NCBI GenBank assembly: GCA_022496805.1
Contig: CM040091.1
Location: 18,652,336-18,716,335, forward strand
From: Pohlia nutans
Taxonomy: Eukaryota; Streptophyta; Bryopsida; Bryales; Mniaceae
Reading direction: 5' to 3'
Length of the DNA stretch: 64,000 bases
Shown: piece by piece, positions 46,758 to 60,066 of the stretch
Numbering within the stretch: the first letter of the stretch is position 1
How the letters are laid out: each line of letters starts with the position of its first letter
Made by a program: the position numbers and the translations under genes
Notes under the pieces: generated by a model
The model's input: only the letters and a program-made list of their open reading frames with translations
The model's database searches: none
What the model was told of the DNA's origin: nothing

Positions 46758-49700
46758 ATGGCGCGCTTTTTATTCTTGGGCTTCTTGTGCCTTTTAGGTC
46801 TTCTTTCTTCGACTCTTGCAGGTACGGCTCTTATGTCTTGTTTCCCTCGTCACGTTACTCACCGGGTTGCATCTTGCTGTTGTTCAGATATCCACCCTAA
46901 CCTCGGTTGTACCCACTTTCTTGTGTATGTTGTGGGTGGATTTCGAAATATTGTCACCTGTTTCTATTACCGTGTCTGATTCTGGGGTTGCATTTCTCCA
47001 TATTGGAATTTTGAAGGTAGAATTCACTTTCGGTTGTAGCCGCTTTCAGACTGCTTGATGATATGTACATTCTTGGTGGATTTCGAAATGCTGTCCTTCT
47101 TGTCACCCATTTTACATTACCATGTTCGAATCTGGGGTTGCATTTCTTCAGATATGCAAACCCCAGCTCTCTAGCAAGTTTTCTTTACAATGAAAATGGT
47201 TATTTCTATATCACTTTTGATCCTTGTTGTTCACATAAAACAATACATAATTTTACATGTTGCTTTTCATACATATCACTTATTCTAAACTTTATTACTC
47301 AAATTCCATAGTGCCAAGAGAAAAGTGCACCTTCTGCTGTTCATATTGGAATTTCGCACTTTTGAGAACGTGTTGTAAATTTTGCGTTGCAGATCAATAT
47401 CAACTGAACATAGACTGCGGTGGCTACCACAACTTCACGAACAACATCAACCAGACATGGATGGCGGACAATTACTTCTCCGGGGGTCAGTCCGCGAACG
47501 TTTCCACCCCCCAGAACTTCCTGCGCGACCAAGAGCGCAGCCTGCGATTCTTCCCGATCTCGCAAGGCAAGAAGAACTGCTACGAGATTGGGGTGCCCGT
47601 GGGCCGGTATGCGATTCAGATGTTCTTCGCATACAACAACTACGACAACCTGTCGCACTCGCCCAGCTTCGACGTGTCCGTGGAAGGAACTGTGGTGTTC
47701 AGCTGGCGTTACCCATGGGCTGATGATGCAAACAACTTCGGCGCGTACTCGGATCTCATCGCCTTCATCCAGGACGGCTCGGCCACCATCTGCTTCTACA
47801 GCATTGGCACCGACGCGCCGGTCATCGGTTCAATTGAGATTCTGCAAGTGGACGAGTACATGTACCAGGCAAACTCGACCGGACAGAACGTAATCGTCGT
47901 GAATTACGGCCGAATTACAGCGGGTGATACCTCCTTTGGCCCCGGGTTCGACAATGTCACTGATTACGGTGGCAGATCCTGGGAGAAAGATGACGATTAC
48001 ACCAACAACTTGAAGACATTTCTGACCACGGACGTGAACATTGCAGGTGCGGATGTGAGTCCCAATTACTGGCCCGTAAGATTATACCAGACGTGCCGCT
48101 ACACAGTGCAGCCTGGTGTGCCCGTCATCTACAATTATCTCGTGGATGCCAAGCTTGATTACCAGGTGTGGTTCCACCTCGCGGAGATCGACCCCAACAT
48201 TACTGCACCTGGACAACGAGTGTTCAACATCTCAGTGAACGACGTGATTGTCATGGCTGAACTTGATCTCTTCCAGCGCGTTGGATTAAACACTGCTTTT
48301 GACTTTCTCTACACCGTTCGCAACTTGACTGGTGGTGACCTCGTCATTAAGTTCACTCCTCAAGCTGGAACTCCCTTGGTGTGTGGGCTTGAAGTTTTGG
48401 CAATTCTGCAGGCGGACATCGCAACTAATCTCACCGAAGGTTAGTATCACACGCTCTTTGTAATTTTTTTGACTTTTGTTCTGTCTGTACAAGGTAACGA
48501 ACTCATTCACTTGTTTCGAGTAGCCTCTCTTATCAGTATGGATGTAGGTCATTGCCCCATTTTTGAGAAACGTTTTATTTGGATACTGCGTAAGTTTGGT
48601 TCAGCCTGTGAGTTTTCAGATATTGCAGATTGTCATATTCACTAGGTACTCTCAGTAACGTGGATTTTACTAACCCCGGAAGGTCTCCTTCAAGAGAGGG
48701 TTTACTAATTTTGTGGGACTTTTGTGTTGTCTGATTGCGTAATTTAAAAATGAACAAGGTGAATTGTTTTGCTGATATTGATTGTTACATGATACAGCGG
48801 CGGCTATGCATGCACTGAAAAGTGCATTGAATGTACCGGAAAGGATGGGTTGGAACGGAGATCCCTGTGCGCCCACGGAGTGGGATGCGTGGGATGGAAT
48901 TACATGCAACCTTGCAGCTGATGGTTCTTCACTCGTCATTACTCACATGTGAGCTTTCTTGCTTTCTCAACATGAATGTAACTGCAGCTGAAGCGATGCT
49001 TCTAATAGTTCCAATTTTTTTAAATAGTTAGTATATCACTGTTTTCTGTTTTTCCTGAACCAAATTCGCTTTTCAGGGACATTTCCGGGCAAGGGCTGAC
49101 GGGCATACTCCCACCTCAGATCACTGACCTGTCTCACCTGATCACACTGTAAGATTCCTCTGCACCCTTTCTCTTTTTGTGAATGAAATATACACATCAT
49201 TCTTGTACTCATGTCACAATTTCATGGTGTCAAGAAAAATAGAAAGTCTTGTTTAGAAGCTAATAGTCAATTATAGTAACTTTTAGAACTTGTTTCTGTC
49301 GTTCAAAAGTGTAGGATCTAGATAATTTTTGCTTTCTATTGATACATTTTGTTACATTCCTTCAAGCTTCTTATACGATTTTTAAACTGATATAAATATA
49401 AGTGACTTGTGCACTTGTGCTTGATTCTCGATCAAGAAGTGGACCTGTGTCGGTGGTATTTACTGGCTAAACATTGGATGGTGCTTTCCAATGCAGAAAT
49501 GCGAGCAGTAACCAAATTTCTGGTACCCTTCCTGGTACCTTGGGTGCAAGCGGCTTGGTTTCCTTGTAAGTGTTTGCTACCCCCATTTTAAGGGTACTTA
49601 GTGATCAGATCATATTAGTGGCTTACTAACATCTGCAATGCTTTTGGTTCCGTTACTGAAGCTAAATTACTGTTCTTACAGAGACTTGTCTTTCAACGCT

Positions 49701-51060
49701 CTGACGGGCCCAATTCCTGTCAGCCTGGGCTCTCCAGGAATGAATCACTTGTAAGAATCTTCACCATGAGAGCACGAGGTTTGCTTTTACTTGGCAATGA
49801 ATACATTTCAGACGACAGCTTTTTAATTTAGAGTGATTGTTTGTAGTCATATGCTCTGTTCTTTGGGAACTTAATTCTGAACGCCCAAAATAGGGTTTCT
49901 TTATTTTCTAACTCTATTGAATGGATCATATGGGGTACTTTTTTTCTTAATCTTGAAATGCAATCTTTCCATTGATATTAAAATCGGCCTGGTTTGCATT
50001 ATATTTTTTAACTATCTGAAACCGTGAATCTGTGTTAATTCTGAGTTTGCATGAGTCTTGATTCTGACGATGAAACTCCCAATGCTGTGCAGACGTCTAG
50101 ACGACAACCGGTTGTCTGGGCCTGTTCCAGAGACCGTGTACGCGATCGGGGTGCACGGCGGCTACATCAACTTGGCAGGAAACCAAGGTCTGTGTGGAGT
50201 GCCATCACTGCCAGACTGCCCTTACAAATGGAAAAAGGGAGGCATGTCTCCTGCAGCCAAAGCCGTGTTAGTGATAGGAGTGCTCATACTTGCTTCCATA
50301 TTCGCGTATGGGCTTTATCACTACATTCGAAGAAGAAATGCTCAGGAGGACTACAATTTCAACCTTCCCCATCAGCTCGTTGGTATGTCTCTTGACAATG
50401 TCATCAGGCGTCAATATGAGCAGCTATAATAGTCTATTTCTTATATATCCCATTTTTTAGATACATTCTTTACAAGGTGTCACAATTTTGACCAAACGGA
50501 ATTAATCAATTCTTTTTTTCTTCTAATACTCAACTTTGCAGTCTTTGTCTATTGTGCTCTTTCTCCCTTTGCAAGTAGTTGGAAGTTCATGGCTTGAGTT
50601 TTTGAGCTCATTTCCTGTCTAATCTTTATTAGTACCATGCCACCATTCCCAATGCCTCTCTATCCTCTCTCGAAGCTCCTGTATAGCCATTTTTATCCAC
50701 CCTGTGATTTGGTGTATACATTACGATCATCTATCACCTCGGAACGAACTTGTAAGGTGGAGCAGACAACTTATTGCTCTTGTTATGAATTGGTTGTTCA
50801 GGCGATTGATTACAGTCAATGCTAATTAGGAAAATTGATTATGTGGATACTCCTCGTGTAATTTGTTTCCTAATCAGTGGGCTCTCGAGGGCAAAGTAGG
50901 GTAGGGTGTTTGTGTACTGATGTGTACTTGTCTTTTTTAATCAGAGAGGACGAAGTGGTATCAACAACACAAGATGACCAAGCAAGCTGATCCCGAGGGA
51001 GTGTCAATGATCCAACCGAGCAGATTTGGATTCTCAGCCAATATAGCTGCTAAAGAATAA
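46758..51060 (+). CDS. Malectin-like/LRR receptor-like protein (RLP4 type), 8 exons
   Basis: Exons 46758-46821, 47393-48439, 48798-48948, 49077-49148, 49497-49565, 49682-49750, 50093-50382 and 50945-51060 join in phase to 625 aa, the size of Arabidopsis RLP4 (At1g28340). Residues 1-21 are a signal peptide ending STLA. Exon 2 encodes the malectin-like domain (INIDCGG-type start DQYQLNIDCGG, carbohydrate-binding fold in the family). Exon 3 has the WNGDPC...W.GITC cap, and exons 4-6 each encode one 23-24 residue LRR (DISGQGLTGILPPQI, ISGTLPGTLG, DLSFNALTGPIP). Exon 7 adds a last LRR, a CGVPSLPDC cap and one membrane helix (about 548-568, VLVIGVLILASIFAYGLYHYI). The short cytoplasmic tail ends NIAAKE, with no kinase. 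It is a cell-surface co-receptor type protein; ligand unknown. One LRR per exon is typical for this family. Confidence 0.92.
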
Positions 51061-53161
51061 ATTCTCTTGTGTTATAATGCCAGCTGGACACACAACAACA
51101 ACGAACTGATGGATGGGGGTCCTCTAACCGCTGAGACAAGATGTGTATTTACCCAGGGTCCAGACCTGTAGTAGTTAAGCCAACCATTTCATAGGGTGAA
51201 GAGATGCTACAAAAGTGGTATAACTTGCTTTGGCAGGTGTCCTCCCCTTCTCTTAGTTCAGGCAGAGAGTTGCAAGTTAGGATTGTGCGTCCACATGAAG
51301 GTGATGAGAGATCTTCAGTCCACTCTGTTTATGACCATCTGGTAGAATAACCCTTCCTTTTATGGCAGTGTCGCTGCTTCTAACCAGGTGTTGTAGGTGT
51401 ATATTACTCTTTATCATGTTGACATGGTTAAGTCCTCGCAATAGAGGTGAGGTAGAATTTAGGTAGTTAGCACGCAGGTTGCCTGCTGTTTGTTCTTTCG
51501 TGCAGGGGATAATCAATGCAACTGTGTCCAGTTTCTAACTTACAGATTTTGGGGGACAGTGGCTGCTCACAATTTAGAGAAAAGTGGGGCTTACAAGAGT
51601 CTTTGGCAATTGTGAGAGTTCACCCTTCTCCACTATAGACCCATGTATCACAAAATTCTTTCAGCAGTGTGAGAATCTACCCTTTTCTACTGTATGGGGG
51701 AGCTGTAGAGAAAGTTGAGTTGAATTGAAGGTCAAGTGTTTTCAACCCAACTGGGACCTCGTATGGGTTGGGTTGAATTAAGTTTGGGTTTAGTTTTTCA
51801 ACCTGGTTAAGTGTTTTCAACCAATCTCAACCTAATAGGGGCTGCAACGTCTGGGTTGGAATTGGGTTGAGGTGAATGGCGGAAGAGATACCATTCAATG
51901 TGGGCATCACGGTTGAGTATTTTTCTGTGGACGAAATTACTTTCTACATGCGACCTTTGTTGTCTTAGGGGAGACTACGGAAATGCTTCGTTTTCAAGGA
52001 GTTACATGGCTGAACAAAACAAACTAGTGGTAAAAGTAAATCTAAGATAAATACTAAGGCAGAGACTACGTGACTAGCTGCTTGTTAAAAACCATTTTCA
52101 ACCCAAAAACACCTAAAATTTTCAATCCAACTCCTTGTGTGTGTTTGTCTCCATTCATAAATGGCAACCAAAAGGACTCGTGTAAAGAGTATGCATGGAT
52201 ATGAGTGAGTAATGCATGTCCTTTTTGGTACCTCTCACTTGCGATGAAGTGAAAATTGTGCTAAAAAATAATTTACAATAGGAGCACCCAATTTTGACAA
52301 TGTACCCAATGCTGATAATTGCAATGCACGGAAGTCATTCTAGAATTGAAATTTAGGTAGAGCATAGATAGTTTATCATTTTTGTCAATAAACAATAAAG
52401 GCTCTATGATGTGCTTAGATTTGCATTCAAAAATGAATGTTGTGTTTAGAAATTTATTGGCATTGAGTACATTGTCGCAATTGGGTGCTCCTACCTTACA
52501 CTACTTTTTGAAGGGTGTTGAGGTGGCTCCTCGAGAATGTTATGTAAGTGAAACGTGGTACCAAAGCCATAATGATGGGCACGGTAGGGGCAAAACATGT
52601 ACAAGATTTAGTTATCCGTAAAGTTTAGCAAAACGGGGCAAAATTGGTTTTTTTTAGTTTCAAAGGTAGAAAAACGATTTTTGCGTCTGTTTCTTCAGAT
52701 CAATAGGATACTTGTGATCTTGGAAAATGGAGGCAATTTGGGCAACATGAATTCAAGTTTCTGTGAGGGCAATAGTTTGTTGAGATTAGCTCAAAACCAG
52801 AACATGTTCAAGGAACCAATTGAAGCTCATGATTGAAAGAAAGGCTTTTGTTCAAAGGGCCAACATGAATGAAGAGTCTGTTGTGAGAAGAAGTGCTATC
52901 AACTTGGCCACTAGGACCAAGTTTGCGCGTCATGATCGAAATTGTGAACTGTGTTAGAGCATGCTCACTAGTGATGCTGGTATTCCTTTTTCTAAACGTA
53001 ACGATGTACCAATCCAAATCTAAGTTTTGTATCTCGACAAGCAATGTACTAAACTTGAGTACTCTTGATGATAAAAGTCTTTCCAAGTCAAATTGGAACC
53101 TCAATTTTTAGCAAAGAAATTTGAGGATACCAGTCACCGGTGGGATGCTCGTGTAAGTTAT
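51061..53161. other. No gene recognised
   Basis: Holds a run of 'gggttgggttgaa' and 'caaccca' motifs at 51720-51880 and a copy of the dispersed repeat (51958-52085) also found at 17880. The first part is likely 3' UTR of the receptor gene. Confidence 0.45.
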
Positions 53162-53648
53162 CTATGCTTTTTTCCTTTGCAGAAACCCTTTCAATAAAGT
53201 TTTAACCAGCCTTGCATAGTCTTGCTCCGAGAATTCGGCGTCACTCGCAGAGTCCTCACTGCTGCTGCTGGAAAGGGTATCAAACCTCGCACCGTCGTAA
53301 CCGGCCTGCTCAGTAGTAGTAACTGTGCCACTTCCCGATGCGGAATTTGCTTCCCCGTGGTGTTGTTGCTGCAAGTTGTTGCAGGAGTTTCCTTCTTGTG
53401 AGGTACATGTGGATTCGTCCGAAAACGGGGAGGAATCCAAATGGTTGTTGTCCCAATGTGGCATCAGCGAGGCCGAAATCTCGGGCCTCCTCCTTGGACT
53501 GGAACTCAACAGCCGGCGCGTACTCCTCATGGACTTGGCCGCCGCTTGTACATGATTCCTCACTGGGGAGCTCATCTGGTCCACCTGCACTTGCCGCAAC
53601 GAATTTTAGACAAGAAAGCCTAAACCCTAAACCCCAAACCCTGTTTCA

Positions 53649-53881
53649 TTAACTCCAAAAGAACCAAGGATACATGGTTTTAAAATGAAAAGTTCAATTG
53701 ATCATACTATGAAAAATATAATTCAGATGAGACTAATTTTTATATCACTGGAATGAGTGAAGAACATTTCAGGTCAAACAACAAATAAATTTGAACAAAA
53801 AGAAGTTCATATAGGATTCACTCAAAATTGTTAAAAAAATCATTAGGCCCAATTTGGGCTTCTTGGTCCTCTAGGCGTTAA
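53649..53881. mobile_element. TTAA-type MITE in RNase H gene intron
   Basis: Starts TTAACTCCAAAAGAACCAAG and ends GGTCCTCTAGGCGTTAA, with standard interior. Confidence 0.8.
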
Positions 53882-54790
53882 GGAAGCTTTTGGTGCAATT
53901 AGTCAAAAGTGTAAAGTAGGATCTACTAAAAATAACTTACTCCCTCTGTCACACTAAGGGCCTCCTTCTATGTAGAGTCGGGTTGGTCCCAAAATTCACG
54001 TTTCCATTGATAAAAAAAAAGCACAAACCACTTCCATGCACATCTCAATAGAACAATCCACTATAGCAACAACTCCCTGAGGGTGCACCTGTCCTATAGG
54101 AATAATTATAATCACACACATAGGATTCCATGTGAGCATCGGGCCAATGGATAAAACTAAAGGACAAAAAATGAGGTTCCAACTTCCACCCATGCTTGAT
54201 GAGGGTTGAAAGCGAACTTACGAAGTCACCCACATCACCATGCCATCGGTGGGCTATGTGATTGGTTGCTTTGTGGAGAGTTTCTAATTTTAATTGCTTT
54301 AACAAGGTGTGCATAGAAGTGGGCTGTGCTATTTTTTAGGGGTGGAGATCTGATTATCAGAACCGGGCTTGACTATGTATAGAAGGAGACCCTAAAACGC
54401 CCACATAACTACTCTACAATAGAGTACTTATCTGGGTGTTTTAGTGGGATCGTAGGAGTACCATTCTTTAGCAGAGAGGCGGTATAAAAGAGTTCTAAGA
54501 GCATCTCCACCAACATTCTAAATAGCTCTAGGCTGGCTTTGGAAAAATGAATGTGCATGGGTTGGTCAACAATTTATTTGGAGGGAGACATTGAATACAA
54601 GAACTTAGTTTAAGGCCTTCAAAATGACTCAAGCTAGTGTATCTTCTCTTCTTATTGCACATCAATCCATGCGTGATGACTTGTGAGTGGCTTACTTATT
54701 ATAAAATTTTGAGTCTAATTGAGTGACGTTGGTAGGGAACTACATGGAATACCGGCCTGTAATTTTTGAATGACCTTCAAGGTAGTTATA

Positions 54791-55121
54791 ACAAAACATG
54801 GTTAAAAAAATCGCAGTCAAAATTAATTGCGGTTCCTTTTGCCAAGTTTTTGTGCATGCGCTCGTAGTGGGCTGTTAGCTTCTTTTGCAATTTCTAACTA
54901 CAATTTTTAAACTTTTGGAGTGTGTAATATACGGATGGAAAGGTGTTGAAAATACCTTCCCAATGGCATATTACACGCCTCAAAGTTCCAAAAACTTCAA
55001 TCGGAAATTGCAAAAAATATTGGCTGCGCGCGAAGTGGGCCTGCACCGAGGCGTGCACAAAAACGTGGCAAAAAGAACCGCAATCAATTTTGATTGCGAT
55101 TTTTTTTTAACCATGTTTTGT
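54791..55121. repeat. 331-bp palindromic element in RNase H gene intron
   Basis: The left end ACAAAACATGGTTAAAAAAA and its inverse at 55100-55121 begin arms of about 150 bp that pair almost throughout (for example 'ttgcggttccttttgcca' with its inverse near 55070). Transcripts of the host gene would form a long hairpin. Confidence 0.8.
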
Positions 55122-56156
55122 TGTAGTGAGTGCAATTTAGAGTTGCTGGTGGTGATGCTGTGAGTGTAGACTGACTGACCTGTGAGGAGACGTCGACATC
55201 GGAGCATAAGAGCCTGGATCGTCGACTCGGAGCAGGAGTGGGATCGTCACTCTTGGTTGCAGCAGCAGGAGCAGCAGCAACCCGTTTGGCTCCGACGTCA
55301 GTGGCATGGCGTTTGACGACATGGGGAGACACGGAGGCCACGGGCTTGACCTTGAGGTGAGGCACAGGCAGCGGCAATGGATGCGAGTGCGGCGGCATGC
55401 GCGAATGCAGCGTGGAGTGCTGCTGCGAGGCGTGCTTACTTACATTTTCGTGGGAGGTCCACTCCTGGTCGATGAACTCCGACAAGCTGTCCACCACCTG
55501 CACGACAACAATGTTTTGTGGATACATTCACAGTAACACGAGCCACAAAAACTGTAACTAGTGATTATTTTTATGAATTATTAAGTAATAATTTTATCAT
55601 TTGAATTGATCATGCAATACAAATTGGTAACTACATATGTTGTATGTCATTCTACCATATACTAGAATTTGACAATGTTTGAGAAATGATTGGTATACCA
55701 AAACGACTAAAATATGGCCGTAACCAGTTGAAGATATAATTTCCTAGCACTCATTAAGAGTCGTTAAATTTGGGCGCCCTTGAGTTGTTTGATTGTGAAT
55801 GCACCCTTGTTGCTAATTTAAGCCAAATTGCTACATAAAATCTAGGTTGACTAATTGATACAAAGGATTTTTGAAAAAAGATCTTGAAGGAATTAATAGC
55901 CAAATTTCCTACATGGAGTCAAGATGTCAAGATGTGTAGTCACTTTAAACCTAGATATCACCTAGGTATTGCCTAAGTAGCACATGTGTATTATCCTGAT
56001 ATTACCTATATTTTAATATGAAAAGAGTATCCAAGGACATAACATTTAGTAGCATGCATTGGCTTTGCTTGGCCCCAATGTAAGATGGTGCATCGTATTC
56101 CAGATCCAACATGGCTTCATTAGTAGCTAATTGAAAAGGTGGTGTCCCAAGGTGAT

Positions 56157-56329
56157 GACACAGGGAGAGATAAAGACATTCCTACAAGGGAGTTTCATAT
56201 GGCAAGTGAGAAATTGTAACTTTTCTAAGACGGTTGTAGTATATTTTTGATCTGGAAAAGGTACAATTGTGGGAAATTTGTCCTCGTTTCCCATATGGGA
56301 ATCTTATTTTTATCTCACTGTGTCATGGG
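56157..56329. mobile_element. Small TIR element (GACACAGGGAGA ends)
   Basis: Inverted ends ATGACACAGGGAGAGATAAA and TTTTTATCTCACTGTGTCAT; body homologous to 15851-16007. In the intron between exons 3 and 4 of the RNase H gene. Confidence 0.65.
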
Positions 56330-56706
56330 TAGAGTGCGTGAAGGAAAGGCATAAGGCATGAAGGCTACTAAATGTTATGGAGCTTGGATTGCTCTTCAAG
56401 CCATGGAAAAGTAGCAAAAATGCTAAATTGTCTCCTGACCAAAAAAAATAAATTCATTGCACCTGCAGCTCCTCGTCGATGGCGTCGTTGGCTAAGCGAT
56501 CCGCACGCAGGTTGTCCTCGCGCGAGATGCGCTCCATGAACAGCGCCCGGAAGTCCTTGCTCAGCGTCATCACTTTCCTTTGGTACTCCACCAGTCGCTC
56601 GTCTTACACGCTGCAGTGCCCTACCACCTGAGGACATTCCACTCCACACTTCGTCAGTCATTCCTTCCCATTTACAGTCTATCCTCCACACAATGACAAT
56701 TCCCAC

Positions 56707-56946
56707 AATGACCCAAAAAGGACCAAGAAGCCAAAATTGGGCCTCATGTTTTTTGAGCAGTTTTGAGTAGATCTTTTGTGAACTTTGTTCTTGTTCAAAT
56801 TTCTTTGTTTCTTGATCAACAAATACAATGTTCTTCACTTATTTTAGTGATATAAAATTTGACTCTATTTGAATTCTATTTTCCGCAATGAAATCAATGA
56901 AATTTTTCATTTTAAAACCATGAATCCTTGGTCCTTTAGGGGATAA
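56707..56946. mobile_element. TTAA-type MITE, worn ends
   Basis: Left end 'gacccaaaaaggaccaagaa' and right end 'cttggtcctttaggggata' with standard interior; both TTAA sites have mutated. Confidence 0.7.
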
Positions 56947-58302
56947 TATGACAATCCATACAATGACAATCCAATGACAATCCATAATATGACGATATTA
57001 CTATTTCAACCAATACACATGTGACAAGGCAATTCTATCACTATCTCAAATTCTAATAGAATCAACTAGTGCATTTGGTTGTTTTTGAGTTATTTTGTCC
57101 AAGCCCCACTTGAGTGAGATGAGTAAGATGAGTGAAAATGGATCATAATAGGACAAGAGAGTGGAGGTGAAATTTTGCCTAGTATGTGCCTTGCAGTCGA
57201 CATGGCTGGAGGCTATAGGTTCTGAGCAATTGAGACCCCATCTTACTATTGGAGGCTCACTACGAGTAGCTCTTGAGTAAGATGCCTCAATTAATTTAAC
57301 CATGATTTGAAGTAGTGTGACTAATCCATGCATGGTAGGGCTTTTGCATGACTGATCCTTCATCCTCTTTCTCCTCTGAATCTAGTGTTACTCTGGAAAT
57401 TGTACCAAATGCCAAAATTTGATTTTAACAATTATATAAAAATTCATCATAAATAAGGTAAGATTACCAAGAAGATTACTCAAGATTACAAAAAAGTTTG
57501 GCTCGTGTACCCTAAGTGATCTCTTCAATGAACTGGAACGTATGTGCACCTACAGTAGTGTCACTGCCTAAAGTCTAACCGTATCGTTCTTCAAATGAAA
57601 ATATTCATTATAAACATATACATCATTATGACATTAGGTTTATTATCAATAAATGGTGAACCTATTTTTAGCACTTTGAAAAATCATATATTATTTATAT
57701 GGTGTCAAAAGGATGCATACTAAAGTGTACTGGAGTCTTCTTTCAAATTCCAATAAGATTTTGGATATGACATAATAAAAATAATTTTAAGAAAATCCTA
57801 GTGACATTTCTCTACTCTCTAATAAGTGGCAACTATGACCTTATAATATGATCTCCAAATGAAAGCACATTCCTACATATTGATTGAAATGTTGAAAAAC
57901 ATGCGCACTCTTTCATGCTCGAGTTCACCCTCAAACTCACATCTATATTTGAAAAGTCCAACTTAAAGTTCACCATCCTCATACATCAAATGTGTTTTCT
58001 TAATAATCAATGAGCCAATCACAAGTATATGTTTAACTAAATTTAGGTTTGAATAGCCATTGTTTGACACAAAATGACCAATGTTTTTGTTTTTATGAAG
58101 GTGGTTGAACTCCTAAGTCTTCATACATGATACTTTATAGGGAAGAACTTTGGAAGAACTTGACAGAGGCTTACCTTACATAAAATAAAATAAATTGGAT
58201 ATGACTAGAGGCTATTTGAAAGGCCCCTCAACATTTTTCATCCAGTTTCATTGGTTGTGTGCTAAACCCTCCCAGCACAAGGATGGGGATGCTCTAAATA
58301 AT

Positions 58303-58538
58303 ATCCCCCAAAGGGCCAAGGATTCATGGTTTTAAAATGTCAAATTCAATTAATTATATTGTGAAACGTATAATTTAGATGAGACCAAATTTTATACCAC
58401 CAAAATCAATGAAGAACAATGCATGTGTTGGTCAAAAAATGAATAAATTTGAACAAAAAGAAGTTCACTTAGGACCTACTCAAAACTACTAAAACAAACA
58501 TGAGGCCCAATTTGGGTTTCTTGGTCCTTAAAGGATAT
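58303..58538. mobile_element. TTAA-type MITE, worn ends
   Basis: Left 'atcccccaaagggccaagga' and right 'cttggtccttaaaggatat', standard interior. Lies 40 bp from exon 2 of the RNase H gene. Confidence 0.7.
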
Positions 58539-58845
58539 CCTCAACATCTAGGGATGGTGAGGATTTGGGGGCATTACCTGGCTGTGGACGAGGCGAGAGT
58601 CGCCCTTCACGAGGAGGAACTCCACTCCAAGGGAGAGGGCTTTCTTCAAGCCAGCAATGAGAGCCTTGTACTTGGCCACACCCGAAGACACGCCGGGCCC
58701 AACTAATTTTTTCAACTCCACCACGGTGTGGCCACGGCTGTTCTTCAGCACGGCACCGATGCCGGCTGCATCAATTTTTTTACACACTTTTTATTTATTT
58801 TTAGCTAAATGAGTGGTGAGAAAAGAAAATTCTCGACTAAATTCA

Positions 58846-59076
58846 TTAACCCCTATAGGAATCATGGTTATAAAATCACAAATTCAATTGATCATATTCA
58901 ATCAAATTGTAATTCAGATTGGACTAATTCTATATCACCAAAATCAGTGAAGAACATTGCATATGTTGGTCAAGAAACAAATAAATTTAGAGAAAAGAAA
59001 GTCCACATAGGATGTAATCAAAACTACTAAAACAACATGAGGCTTGATTCGGGCTCCTTGGTCCTTTAGGGGTTAA
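58846..59076. mobile_element. TTAA-type MITE
   Basis: Starts TTAACCCCTATAGGAATCATG and ends GGTCCTTTAGGGGTTAA. Confidence 0.8.
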
Positions 59077-59101
59077 AGGAACTCTTGGTGGCAATTAGCT
59101 A

Positions 59102-59184
59102 CTCCTTCTGTTCCAAAATAAAAAGCTCGTGGAAACACTGCTTCCAGTTATAAAAGGTGATTTTTATTTCAAAACAGAGGGAGT
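59102..59184. mobile_element. Stowaway-like MITE with TA duplication
   Basis: Ends CTCCTTCTGTTCCAAAATAA and the inverse ...TTTCAAAACAGAGGGAG, flanked by TA on both sides. Only about 83 bp long. Confidence 0.75.
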
Positions 59185-59827
59185 AAAAGTTAAGATTTTC
59201 TACAAAAATATGTTAAAATGAGTTTAATACATACCATTCTATATAGTTTTAGGATTTCACTTTTTGCTATACACTTAGAATTTTTTTATATCACCCCTTT
59301 GGTAACCAACGTACACGAGTTCAAAACTTGCTATGTGGAAAGTGTCTAATTACAATAGCAGATATTCTCTACAAATATTGGAATGGAATATTGGAGAGTG
59401 ATAATAATGAGTTCAAGATAAAAAAAAAACCTCCTATAACCCTTGAGCCCATCCATGAAAACCACCTAATTTTCAACCATATGATTAAAACCACGTCAAA
59501 GTTCTTACACAAGAAGGAATAAATGCCCTCATGAGTGTCGTAGAAAGCTCTTATAGAATGTTATGAACGTATCAATCCGTTTCAAAAATATTGAAGAATC
59601 TAGAATATTCTACCAAAATGACTACCGTACTCAGTTGTTAGGGTCAGCAAAATAAACTATAGATGCCCAAATTTTCAAGAATTTATTTTTTCAAAAACAA
59701 CTCTATAGTGAAAGAGAAACTTTGGGAATATCCACTAAATCTTGAAGAATATTCGCATCAATACGGCACTTTAATTAAACATTTGGCAGGAGTTGCCGAT
59801 CTTGGTTGCCAAGTACGGTATCAAAAG

Positions 59828-60066
59828 TTGACTCCTAAAGCACCAAGGATTCATGGTTTTAAAATTAAAAACTCAATTGATCGTATTGTGAAAAATATAA
59901 TATTGATAGGACCAGATTTTATATCACGGGAATTAGTGAAGAATGTTGCATGTGTTGGTCAAGCAACAAATAAATTTTAACAAAAATAAGACTACATAGG
60001 ACCTACTCAAAAGTGCTAAAAAAATCACGAGTCCCAATTTGAGCTTCTTGGTCCTTCAGGGGTTAA
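59828..60066. mobile_element. TTAA-type MITE
   Basis: Starts TTGACTCCTAAAGCACCAAG and ends GGTCCTTCAGGGGTTAA; abuts the next copy over a shared TTAA at 60063-60066. Confidence 0.8.

Noticed and set aside
53618..53641. Telomere-like run (cctaaaccctaaacc)
   Set aside because: Only about three units; such short runs are common in plant introns and promoters and do not show a chromosome end.
56368..56838. 156-aa minus frame across RNase H exon 3
   Set aside because: Reads the exon in the wrong frame; the phase-consistent frame gives RNase H sequence.
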